From Rhodococcus sp. Z13 (lineage in GTDB: Bacteria; Actinomycetota; Actinomycetes; Mycobacteriales; Mycobacteriaceae): a DNA stretch of 64,000 nucleotides. A program made the translations under genes and the position numbers. Below, in pieces: positions 57,682 through 64,000 of this stretch (within the stretch, counting starts at the first letter, position 1; each line of letters starts with the position of its first letter). Below the pieces are notes generated by a model. It was given only the letters and a program-made list of their open reading frames with translations. It was not told the DNA's origin and did no database searches. Where the stretch lies: the NCBI RefSeq assembly GCF_025837095.1, contig NZ_CP107551.1:2152352-2216351 (forward strand). Reading direction: 5' to 3'.

Positions 57682-59415
57682 ATGGCTGTCATGACACTGC
57701 CGACCCGTGAAGTCGGCGAGGCCCCCACGAGCGTTCCCCGCGGCCTGCAGAACGAGGCGGTGCGGGTCGTGGCCCGACGCCTCGGCGTCATTGCCTTCGT
57801 GGCGCTGCTCGGCTATCTCGTCGTGCTGCCGGTAGTTCGGCTGCAGGCGACCGCCTTCGAGGACGGCGCCGCCGGTTACAGCCGGGCCTTCGGGCTGCCG
57901 CGCATCGGCCAGATCCTGTGGAACACCGTCGGTCTGGCGTTCGGATCGCTGGTCATCGCGATGGTGCTCGGCACCGCCCTGGCATGGGCGGCGAACCGGC
58001 TGCCCCGGCGGCTCGCGGTGCTGCAGATCCTGCCGATCCTGCCGATCGTGATCCCCGCCGTCGCCGCCATCGTCGGCTGGGCGTTCCTGCTCTCCCCGCG
58101 CCCGGGCTACCTCAACGCGATGCTGCGGAACCTGCCGTGGTGGTCGCACCTCGAGGAGGGCCCGATCGACATCTACTCCATCCAGTGGATCGTCATCATC
58201 ACCGGTTTCTCCCTGAGCTCGTTCGTGTACATGTTCGTCCGGTCCGGGTTCGAGAACATCAACTCCGAGATGATCGAGGCGGCGCAGGTCTCGGGCCTGC
58301 CGGAATGGAAGGTCTTCTTCAAGATCACCCTTCCGCTGCTGCGGCCCACCCTGATCTACGGCGCGGGCGTCGCCCTGCTGCTCGGCCTCGGCCAGTTCAC
58401 CGGGCCGTTGCTGCTCGGCACCAACACCGGCGTCAGCGTGCTGACCACGGAGATGTACTTCCAGATCAGCGATTCGCCGGCGCAGTTCGCCACCGCCGCG
58501 GCCCTCGGCTCCCCGCTGCTGATCGTCGGGATCGTCGTGGTCTTCGCCCAGAAGGCCCTGCTCGGCAACCAGCGCCGTTTCGTCACCCACGGCGGTAAGG
58601 CGTTCCGCTCCCAGGGGCGCCCCTCGAAGACCGGTGTGGCGATCATCCTGCTGTTCTCGTTGCTGTCGACGGTGCTGCCGCTGCTCGCGCTGGTGTTCGT
58701 CGCCCTGTCGCGGTACTGGAGCGGGACGATCACGTTCTCGGCGTTGTCCTTCGACAACTTCCGGACCATCTTCTCCGGTTCGGCCGTGCCCGCGGCCGTG
58801 AGCAACAGCGTGATGTTCTCCCTGGTCGCCATGGCGATCGTGCTGCCACTCGGATTCGTGGCCGCGAACCTCATCGTCCGCGGTACGCGGTACCCGATCC
58901 TGCGGGTCGTCGCCGACGTCCTCGTCTCGATGCCGCTCGGTGTGCCCGCGGTGATCTTCGGTGCGGCCTTCCTGCTCACCTACACCCGCGGACCGCTGGT
59001 GCTCTACGGCACCCCGTGGGTGGTGATCCTGGTGTACGTCACGCTGATGCTGCCGTTCGCGACCCGCATGCAGCTGTCGTCGATGCTCGCCCTGGGCGAC
59101 ACCTATCTCGAGGCCTCCCGGGTCAGTGGCGCCGGCTTCGTCGCGACCAACGTCAAGATCCTGCTGCCGCTGATGCGGGGCAGCCTCGGCGGCACCGCGG
59201 CACTGCTGTTCGTGCTGCTCACCCACGAGTTCACCGCGTCGCTGCTGGTGCGGGCCTCGCAGACCCAGGTGATGGGCACCATCTTGTTCGAGTACTGGTC
59301 CAACGGCGGATACCCGCTCGTCGCCGCCGTCGCCCTGGTCATGACCGGGGTCACCGCGGTCGGTGTCGCCGCCGCGATGCTGGTCGGCGGGGCCGACGCC
59401 CTCAGCAAGATGTGA
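57682..59415 (+). CDS. ABC transporter permease with two fused transmembrane domains
   Basis: A 577-residue protein with about 12 membrane helices formed by two BPD_transp_1 domains. Both ATPase-contact loops are present: EAAQVSGLPEWKVFFKITLP (about 195-215) and EASRVSGAGFVATNVKILLP (about 475-495). This FbpB-like fusion is typical of ferric/organic-anion importers. ATG 57682 follows GAGGGCGGA; a GTG at 57670 overlaps the ATPase stop as GTGA and is equally plausible. With the ATPase and two binding proteins it makes a complete importer. Confidence 0.92.
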   Translation: MAVMTLPTREVGEAPTSVPRGLQNEAVRVVARRLGVIAFVALLGYLVVLPVVRLQATAFEDGAAGYSRAFGLPRIGQILWNTVGLAFGSLVIAMVLGTALAWAANRLPRRLAVLQILPILPIVIPAVAAIVGWAFLLSPRPGYLNAMLRNLPWWSHLEEGPIDIYSIQWIVIITGFSLSSFVYMFVRSGFENINSEMIEAAQVSGLPEWKVFFKITLPLLRPTLIYGAGVALLLGLGQFTGPLLLGTNTGVSVLTTEMYFQISDSPAQFATAAALGSPLLIVGIVVVFAQKALLGNQRRFVTHGGKAFRSQGRPSKTGVAIILLFSLLSTVLPLLALVFVALSRYWSGTITFSALSFDNFRTIFSGSAVPAAVSNSVMFSLVAMAIVLPLGFVAANLIVRGTRYPILRVVADVLVSMPLGVPAVIFGAAFLLTYTRGPLVLYGTPWVVILVYVTLMLPFATRMQLSSMLALGDTYLEASRVSGAGFVATNVKILLPLMRGSLGGTAALLFVLLTHEFTASLLVRASQTQVMGTILFEYWSNGGYPLVAAVALVMTGVTAVGVAAAMLVGGADALSKM

Positions 59416-59447
59416 CGACCGCCGGGCGTCGAGCCCGGTACCGACCC

Positions 59448-59490
59448 GCGCTGTGCCCGGCGGCGACCCGTTCGCCACCGGGCACAGCGC
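59448..59490 (+). terminator. Terminator after the permease gene
   Basis: GCGCTGTGCCCGG (59448-59460) pairs perfectly with CCGGGCACAGCGC (59478-59490), 17-base loop. Ends the 52.5-59.4 kb unit. Confidence 0.85.
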
Positions 59491-59563
59491 CCGTTGACCC
59501 CCATCGACCACAGGGCGCCGCCCTGTTCGCCGGCCGGCGCCGGCGCGGAGGAAAGGACAATCC

Positions 59564-60367
59564 ATGACCCACGAGACCGGACCGGAACACCTCCGGGACG
59601 CGGGCGCCGTCGTCACCGGTGCCGGGCACGGCATCGGCCGGGCCCTCGCGCACCGGCTCGCCCGGGCCGGAGCTCGGGTCGTCGTCAACGACCTCGACGC
59701 CGAGGCCTGCACGCGGGTCGCCGAGGAGATCGGTGGGATCGCGGCCCCGGGCGACGCCGCCGGGGAGGACGGCGTCGCCGATCTCGTCGCCCGCGCGCAG
59801 GCCGCGCTGGGTGCGGTGGACATCTGGTTCGCCAACGCCGGCGTCGAGACGGGGGCGGCCGAGACCGAGGCGGCCTGGCAGCTGTCCTGGGACGTCAACG
59901 TCATGGGGCACGTCCGGGCGGCCCGGCTGCTGCTGCCGGAATGGCTCGAGCGGGGCCGTGGCCGGTTCGTGGCGACGGCGTCGGCGGCGGGACTGCTCAC
60001 GATGCTGGGATCCCCGGCCTACTCGGTGACCAAGCATGCGGCCGTCGCCCACGCCGAGTGGCTCGCCGCCACCTACGGGGACAAGGGTGTGATCGTGCAG
60101 TGCCTGTGCCCGCAGGGTGTGGCGACGGATCTGCTGCCGACCGACGCCGCGGGGCGGGTGATCTTCGAATCGGGGGTGATCACCCCCGAGCAGGTCGCCG
60201 ACGAGGTGCTGCGCGCACTCGCGGACGACCGGTTCCTGATCCTGCCGCACCCCGAGGTCGCCGACTACTACGCGGGGCGGGCGGCGGATACCGAACGGTG
60301 GTTGCGGGGGATGCGCCGGATCCAGCGGCGCATCGAGGAGGCCCGACAGCTCGACACGGTCAGCTGA
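59564..60367 (+). CDS. SDR-family oxidoreductase
   Basis: A 267-residue SDR: TGAGHGIG (about 19-26), FANAGVETGA, ATASAAGLLT with Ser, and YSVTKHA Tyr/Lys (about 150-154). The C-terminal part differs from the other SDRs here and resembles the longer group ending in HPEVADYYAGRAADTERWLR. GGAAAGGA precedes the ATG. It follows a terminator, and its last eight bases overlap a convergent gene. Confidence 0.88.
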   Translation: MTHETGPEHLRDAGAVVTGAGHGIGRALAHRLARAGARVVVNDLDAEACTRVAEEIGGIAAPGDAAGEDGVADLVARAQAALGAVDIWFANAGVETGAAETEAAWQLSWDVNVMGHVRAARLLLPEWLERGRGRFVATASAAGLLTMLGSPAYSVTKHAAVAHAEWLAATYGDKGVIVQCLCPQGVATDLLPTDAAGRVIFESGVITPEQVADEVLRALADDRFLILPHPEVADYYAGRAADTERWLRGMRRIQRRIEEARQLDTVS

Positions 60368-60872
60368 GCAGCGCGTTCCCCGCTCCGCACACCGCGACCG
60401 CCCACAGCACCGAGGTGGAGGTGCCGATGATGAACTGCTCGGAGGCGTTCGGGTTGCGCAGTTCCGGATACCGGGCCAGGCCCTTGACCGCCATGACGAC
60501 GGCGATGCCCTCCGGCCACCCCGCGAGGATCGAGGCGGCGACGGCGCCGCGTTCGAGCGCGCCGATGACCCGGCCGCCGCGCAGCGGGCCGGGCGGGGGA
60601 GAGGGCTCGGGTCCGGCGTCCGGCTGACGGCGGGCGATCCGGAACGCCACGAGCACGGCCGGGCCACCGCCGGTGATCGCGGCCAGGGCGGTGAGGACGA
60701 GGGTCGCGGCGAGCGCGACACCGTGCACGGGTGCGACGGCCGTCGCGGCCAGTGCCGCACCGGCGAGCCCGGCGACGCTCAGTCCCGCACCCGGCCACAG
60801 CAGCGCCGGCCGCAACGCGAGCAGGGGTGCGAGGGCGGCGGTGGCCAGGCACAGCAGCGCGAGAACGGTCAC
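60360..60872 (-). CDS. Small membrane protein coupled to a SatD-like gene
   Basis: A 170-residue protein with about four or five membrane helices (two near the N-terminus, one at about 50-72, one at about 104-125, and one at the C-terminus, TSTSVLWAVAVCGAGNALLS). A Pro/Gly-rich loop (about 78-100) separates the halves. GTG 60872 overlaps the SatD-like stop as GTGA, so the pair is translated together. I do not recognise a family with confidence. Confidence 0.75.
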   Translation of the reverse strand: MTVLALLCLATAALAPLLALRPALLWPGAGLSVAGLAGAALAATAVAPVHGVALAATLVLTALAAITGGGPAVLVAFRIARRQPDAGPEPSPPPGPLRGGRVIGALERGAVAASILAGWPEGIAVVMAVKGLARYPELRNPNASEQFIIGTSTSVLWAVAVCGAGNALLS

Positions 60873-61450
60873 CGATCGGCCCTTTCCAGGAGACGGCGCG
60901 CGAGTTCGCGCCCGGCGACCTCGGCCTGCCAGGCGGCGGTGGTCAGCCGCTGGGACACCGCCTGGCGGCTGATGCCCAGGCGTTCGGCGATCCCGGCCTG
61001 CGACAGGCCTTCGCGGGCGAGGTCGACGGCCTCGTGCCCCTGGGCGGAGCGACGCAGCACGAGGGTGGCGAGCAATGTCAGGGCGGCGTCGGCGTCGCCG
61101 GCCGCGTCGCTGTCCGCCCCGTCGACGGCGACCCGGCCCGGCGCGTTCTTGGCGCGTTCGACGGCGCTGCGGGCGTGTTCGAAGGCGCGGCCGCGCCCGG
61201 CCCGGGTCTGCTCCGGGAGGGGGTGTTCGACGGGGCCGACGCCGACACCGATGCTCCAGTGTTCGCGACGCAGCAGGTCGAGGACGAGATCGACGACCAC
61301 CACCGGATCGTCGGTGACGGCCTGGATCTCGTCGCCCGCGGTGCGTTCGAAGGGGCGCAGCAGCGGGGCGTCGCGCAGGTCGGTGAGCAGATCCGCGACG
61401 CGGTCGACGTCGCGACGGCTGTCTCGCTGGTCGACGGTCAGCACGAACAT
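60869..61450 (-). CDS. SatD-like protein with C-terminal helix-turn-helix
   Basis: A 193-residue protein. The N-terminal part (MFVLTVDQRDSRRDVDRVAD, then PFERTAGDEIQAVTDDP and EHWSIGVGVGPVE) resembles the SatD family. The C-terminal part has REGLSQAGIAERLGISRQAV and SQRL, a clear helix-turn-helix. The SatD-like region has the look of a nucleotide-cyclase-like fold without known activity. Paired with the membrane protein above, it may be a small signalling module; function unknown. Confidence 0.75.
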   Translation of the reverse strand: MFVLTVDQRDSRRDVDRVADLLTDLRDAPLLRPFERTAGDEIQAVTDDPVVVVDLVLDLLRREHWSIGVGVGPVEHPLPEQTRAGRGRAFEHARSAVERAKNAPGRVAVDGADSDAAGDADAALTLLATLVLRRSAQGHEAVDLAREGLSQAGIAERLGISRQAVSQRLTTAAWQAEVAGRELARRLLERADR

Positions 61451-61506
61451 CCGTCAAGTCTGAATACTTGATCGGAAGAATGCAAGTCTCCGAGCTTGCA
61501 GAGAGG

Positions 61507-62211
61507 TCAGTGGGCCTGCTCGTTGCCGACCATCTCGTGGTGGGCGGTGATCGCCTCGACGACATCCCCCTCGTAGGTCATCCGCTTCGCCAGGATCAGG
61601 CGCAACGCCGAGGGCAGCCCCGGAGCGAACTTCTTGAAATAGGCCCGCAGCCATTCCGGGCGGCCCATGAGGAACGGGAAGTCCGTCGTCATCATGTTGC
61701 GCGCGACCAGCATCGGAAGCGGGGCGTCGAGTGGGTGGAAGTCGTGGTTCCACAGTCCCGGCTGGGAGCATCCGGGATAGAACTGGCCGAGCATGCATCC
61801 GCGTTCGACGAACCGCGACTTGCAGCCGGCGTGCACCTCGTCGATCACGGTGAAGTCCGTGAGATCGGGCAGCACGGTGGCCAGTGCTTTCAGAGTGCGG
61901 TCCCTGTCGTCCTCGTCGACCAGGCGGAGGTAGAGATCGTACTGGTCGGCCACGATGGTGGTCAGCGTGCCGGCGTCGACGTGGGCTCCGTGCACGAACG
62001 CCACGCCGAAGAGGTGCTTCTCGACGGAAGGGCGCACGAAGGGGCACACGGGTCCGGCGCGACCGAGGTCCGGGTGGGGTTCGACGAGATAGCCACCGAT
62101 CCACGCTCGCAGCACCTGCGCGCTCGCTTCGTGTGAGTGGTCGGGGAGGTCTCCGAAGAGGTCCGCCCAGACCGTGCCCGACCGGGGCCCCACATGTCTC
62201 TGCATCGACAT
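61507..62211 (-). CDS. Uncharacterised protein with CPFV motif (possibly DUF6875)
   Basis: A 234-residue soluble protein. VEPHPDLGRAGPVCPFVRPS (about 43-62) contains the conserved-looking CPF motif, and later RGCMLGQFYPGCSQPGLWNH and PLPMLVARNMMTTDFPFL (about 137-185) are also distinctive. From memory this fits the DUF6875 group, often found near specialised-metabolism genes, but I cannot verify that. ATG 62211 is used. Neighbouring DNA upstream is lower in GC than the rest of the window, and an insertion sequence has landed 253 bases upstream. Confidence 0.6.
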   Translation of the reverse strand: MSMQRHVGPRSGTVWADLFGDLPDHSHEASAQVLRAWIGGYLVEPHPDLGRAGPVCPFVRPSVEKHLFGVAFVHGAHVDAGTLTTIVADQYDLYLRLVDEDDRDRTLKALATVLPDLTDFTVIDEVHAGCKSRFVERGCMLGQFYPGCSQPGLWNHDFHPLDAPLPMLVARNMMTTDFPFLMGRPEWLRAYFKKFAPGLPSALRLILAKRMTYEGDVVEAITAHHEMVGNEQAH

Positions 62212-62241
62212 GTCGGCATCCTTGTTTCCGTGGAGGGAAAG

Positions 62242-62298
62242 ATGGAAACTATTGACGAATCCCCCTGTCGAAGCGATCGGATCGACGCGAGCGGGTAA
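62242..62298 (+). CDS. Possible 18-codon small ORF
   Basis: ATG at 62242 with GGAGG six bases upstream opens a frame METIDESPCRSDRIDASG ending in TAA (62296-62298). It is divergent from the gene at 61507-62211 in AT-richer DNA (62220-62400). A strong ribosome site before so short a frame may mean a leader peptide or chance. The rest of the 252-base gap to the insertion sequence shows no convincing gene. Confidence 0.2.
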   Translation: METIDESPCRSDRIDASG

Positions 62299-62455
62299 AG
62301 AATCCTTTCAGGAATGTTTTGCTCGTCGATTGGACTTCGAAGTCCTGAATCGAGCATATCCCGGACCGTGGGTTCGCTCCATATCCGAAAACGAACTCTA
62401 GCCTCAATCTTTCGCGCGGACCGCGTGCCGGCCTGAGCGGTCTCGGATTGGGTGT

Positions 62456-62463
62456 GGAAACCG
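62456..62463 (+). repeat. Left copy of ISL3 target-site duplication
   Basis: GGAAACCG, identical to 63923-63930 on the other side of the insertion sequence. Confidence 0.93.
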
Positions 62464-63922
62464 GGCTCTTCGCACTTGGTAGGGGCGGGTGTCGATCGAC
62501 GCCGTTGCCGTGTCGGTGATTGAAAAAGGGCCCGCGCCCTTGTGAGCTGGGTGTTCTCAGGCATCCAGGACAGCAAGGAACGCGGGCATGCACCACGGTA
62601 GTTCATTGCTGCTCGATCTCGACGGCGTCATCGTCGAATCGGTGCAGCGCACGGTCGAGGGCAGCCGGATCGTGCAGATCGCGACGGCCCCACAGTGGGT
62701 CGGGGTGTGCCCGCAGTGCGGGCAGAAGTCCACGCGTTCGAAGGGCTGGGTCACCACCAGACCGCGGGACGTGCAGGTCGGACCCGACCGTCCACTGCTG
62801 GTGTGGCGGAAACGGAAATGGTTGTGCACCAATAGCGCCTGTGACCGTAAGGTGTTCACCGAGTCGACGCCGGGGGTGCCGTCCCGGGCACGGGTCACGC
62901 CACGAGCGAAGGCGCTGCTGGTCGAGGCGGTCCTCGACGGGGACCGGTCGGTCGCCGCGGTCGCGGGCGACTACGGGTGCGCCGGGCACACCGTCCACGG
63001 CCACCTCGTCGTGGTCGCCGACGCCGCCCTGGCCGGCGAACCCGAACCGGTGGTCGTCCTCGGGATCGATGAAACCCGCCGCGGGAAGGCGAAATGGGAA
63101 ACCGATCCGGACACCGGTGTGCGGTCGTGGGTGGACCGGTGGGACACCGGACTGGTCGACCTGACCGGCGATCAAGGGTTGCTGGCGCAGGTCAACGGAC
63201 GCACCTCCGCCGTGGTGATCGACTGGTTCGACGCCCGCGACGAGACGTGGAAGGCACAGATCACCCATGTCGCGATCGACATGTCGACGGTGTACGCAAA
63301 GGCGGTGCGCGAGGCACTGCCGCACGCACAACTGGTGGTGGACCGGTTCCACCTGGTCAAGAAGGCCAACGAGATGGTCGATACCGTCCGGCGCAGGGTC
63401 ACCCAGGCCGAGCGGGGTCGGCGCGGCCGCAAGAGCGATGTCGAATGGATCAATCGACGACGGTTGTTGAGGGCCTCCGAACGCCTGACCAACGAACAAC
63501 GATCGGCCCTGTTCGAGAAGCTGACCTCCGCCGACCCGCACGGGGACATCGCCGCCGCATGGATCGTCAAAGAACTACTGCGCGATGTGTTGCGCTGCAC
63601 CGACCGTGGTGGCCTTCGCCATGAAATCCGGGACAGACTGTACCGGTTCTACACGTTCTGCGCGGCATGCCGGGTCCCGGAGATCGGCAAGCTGGCGACG
63701 ACCATCTCGGCGTGGCAGGAACCGATGATCCTGGCGATCACCACCGGCCTGTCGAATGCGCGCAGTGAAGGCTACAACCGGATCGTCAAGCACGTCGGCC
63801 GCATCGCGTTCGGATTCCGTACCCCGGAGAACCAACGCCGCCGGGTACGCTGGGCCTGCACTCGACGGTCACGTCGGGTCGCACCCAGCCGGCACCAGTA
63901 CCACTGCTAACTGCGAAGAGCC
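62464..63922 (+). mobile_element. Complete ISL3-family insertion sequence with 8-bp target duplication
   Basis: The left end GGCTCTTCGCA (62464-62474) and right end TGCGAAGAGCC (63912-63922) are exact inverted repeats; similarity continues inward for about 12 bases (about 8 matches). The eight bases GGAAACCG flank both ends (62456-62463 and 63923-63930). GGCTCTTCGC ends and 8-bp duplications are characteristic of ISL3. The element is 1459 bp with one intact transposase gene, so insertion is probably recent and the element may be active. Confidence 0.95.
62588..63910 (+). CDS. ISL3-family transposase
   Basis: A 440-residue transposase. The N-terminal zinc motif has CPQC (about 38-41) and CTNSAC; a helix-turn-helix region follows (about 95-135). 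The DDE catalytic residues are visible as Asp161 (LGIDETRRGK), Asp252 (LVVDRFHLVKKAN) and Glu394 (NARSEGYNRIVK). The C-terminal FRTPENQRRRVRWACTRRSR is usual for actinobacterial ISL3. The frame is full length and ends two bases before the right inverted repeat. Confidence 0.95.
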   Translation: MHHGSSLLLDLDGVIVESVQRTVEGSRIVQIATAPQWVGVCPQCGQKSTRSKGWVTTRPRDVQVGPDRPLLVWRKRKWLCTNSACDRKVFTESTPGVPSRARVTPRAKALLVEAVLDGDRSVAAVAGDYGCAGHTVHGHLVVVADAALAGEPEPVVVLGIDETRRGKAKWETDPDTGVRSWVDRWDTGLVDLTGDQGLLAQVNGRTSAVVIDWFDARDETWKAQITHVAIDMSTVYAKAVREALPHAQLVVDRFHLVKKANEMVDTVRRRVTQAERGRRGRKSDVEWINRRRLLRASERLTNEQRSALFEKLTSADPHGDIAAAWIVKELLRDVLRCTDRGGLRHEIRDRLYRFYTFCAACRVPEIGKLATTISAWQEPMILAITTGLSNARSEGYNRIVKHVGRIAFGFRTPENQRRRVRWACTRRSRRVAPSRHQYHC

Positions 63923-63930
63923 GGAAACCG
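63923..63930 (+). repeat. Right copy of ISL3 target-site duplication
   Basis: GGAAACCG, matching the left copy at 62456-62463. Confidence 0.93.
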
Positions 63931-63952
63931 TGGATCCGGCGTGCATCCACGG
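63928..63952. terminator. Hairpin just outside the insertion sequence
   Basis: CCGTGGAT (63928-63935) pairs with ATCCACGG (63945-63952) over nine bases. It is immediately followed by a second small stem (CCCGAC/GTCGGG, about 63961-63975). It could be a terminator of a gene beyond the window, and the insertion touches its left arm. Confidence 0.4.
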
Positions 63953-64000
63953 TCGACTGCCCGACACGGTCGGGTGGCGTCGGGGTCCACGGCCCCGGAA

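Noticed and set aside
36066-59415. Ferric iron importer as the main role of the ABC system
   Set aside because: The binding proteins and permease are of the Fe3+/organic-anion group, but no iron-regulatory site or siderophore gene is seen and the genes are embedded in acyl-CoA catabolism. It remains possible but less likely.
56827-60000. A 1057-codon minus-strand frame across the ABC importer genes
   Set aside because: The opposite strand encodes an ATPase, permease and SDR with intact motifs. The antisense product is His/Gln/Arg/Gly-rich and unlike any protein family.

Overview
The window is high-GC chromosomal DNA from a mycolic-acid actinomycete, most likely Rhodococcus or a close relative. 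The evidence is: MabA (FabG1)/InhA mycolate enzymes; a RipA-type NlpC/P60 hydrolase beside MoxR, DUF58 and VWA genes; a complete Mce operon; a mycofactocin-coupled dehydrogenase; and a ferrochelatase with a C-terminal cysteine cluster. Codon use is GC-rich and uniform except in a short stretch near 62.2-62.4 kb.

From 0.2 to 18.7 kb the order follows the M. tuberculosis Rv1473-Rv1488 block: ABC-F protein, small HTH protein, acnR, acnA, Rv1476-like membrane protein, ripA, moxR, DUF58, VWA, fabG1, inhA, hemH and an Rv1486c-like gene. The Rv1487 (NfeD) and Rv1488 (SPFH) homologues resume only at 29.4-31.0 kb. Between them lie a DUF3097 gene and a minus-strand unit (TetR, MpaB/DUF2236, yrbEA, yrbEB, mceA-F, Mce-associated protein), so about 11 kb seems to have been inserted into, or kept within, a conserved block. 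At 31.1-32.3 kb an EamA-type exporter gene is preceded by a clear tandem glycine riboswitch.

From 32.4 to 60.4 kb lies a large catabolic island. It holds an AMP-dependent acyl-CoA synthetase, a medium-chain reductase, six SDRs (one mycofactocin-coupled), two substrate-binding lipoproteins with one ATPase and one fused permease, a thiolase-like/DUF35/DUF35/thiolase block, three acyl-CoA dehydrogenases, an APH-type kinase beside an ACAD10/11-like dehydrogenase, an LLM flavin oxidoreductase, a CaiB-type CoA-transferase, an amidohydrolase, an MFS transporter and a FadR-type GntR regulator. A plausible reading is import of a carboxylate, CoA activation, oxidation of hydroxyl or keto groups, possibly phosphorylation-assisted removal of a 4-hydroxyl group, and retro-aldol or thiolytic cleavage. 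The substrate cannot be read from sequence. Five intergenic promoter regions in this island share an AT-rich 16-bp imperfect dyad (consensus WAAYAT-N4-ATRWTY), which suggests one regulon; the GntR protein is the best candidate regulator. This is the most interesting signal in the window.

The right end holds a SatD-like/membrane pair, a cysteine-containing unknown gene and a complete ISL3-family insertion sequence (62464-63922) with matching 11-bp core inverted repeats and a perfect 8-bp target duplication. Short tandem duplications at gene boundaries (near 6.8, 13.3, 18.7, 21.4 and 22.6 kb) are a second recurring oddity.
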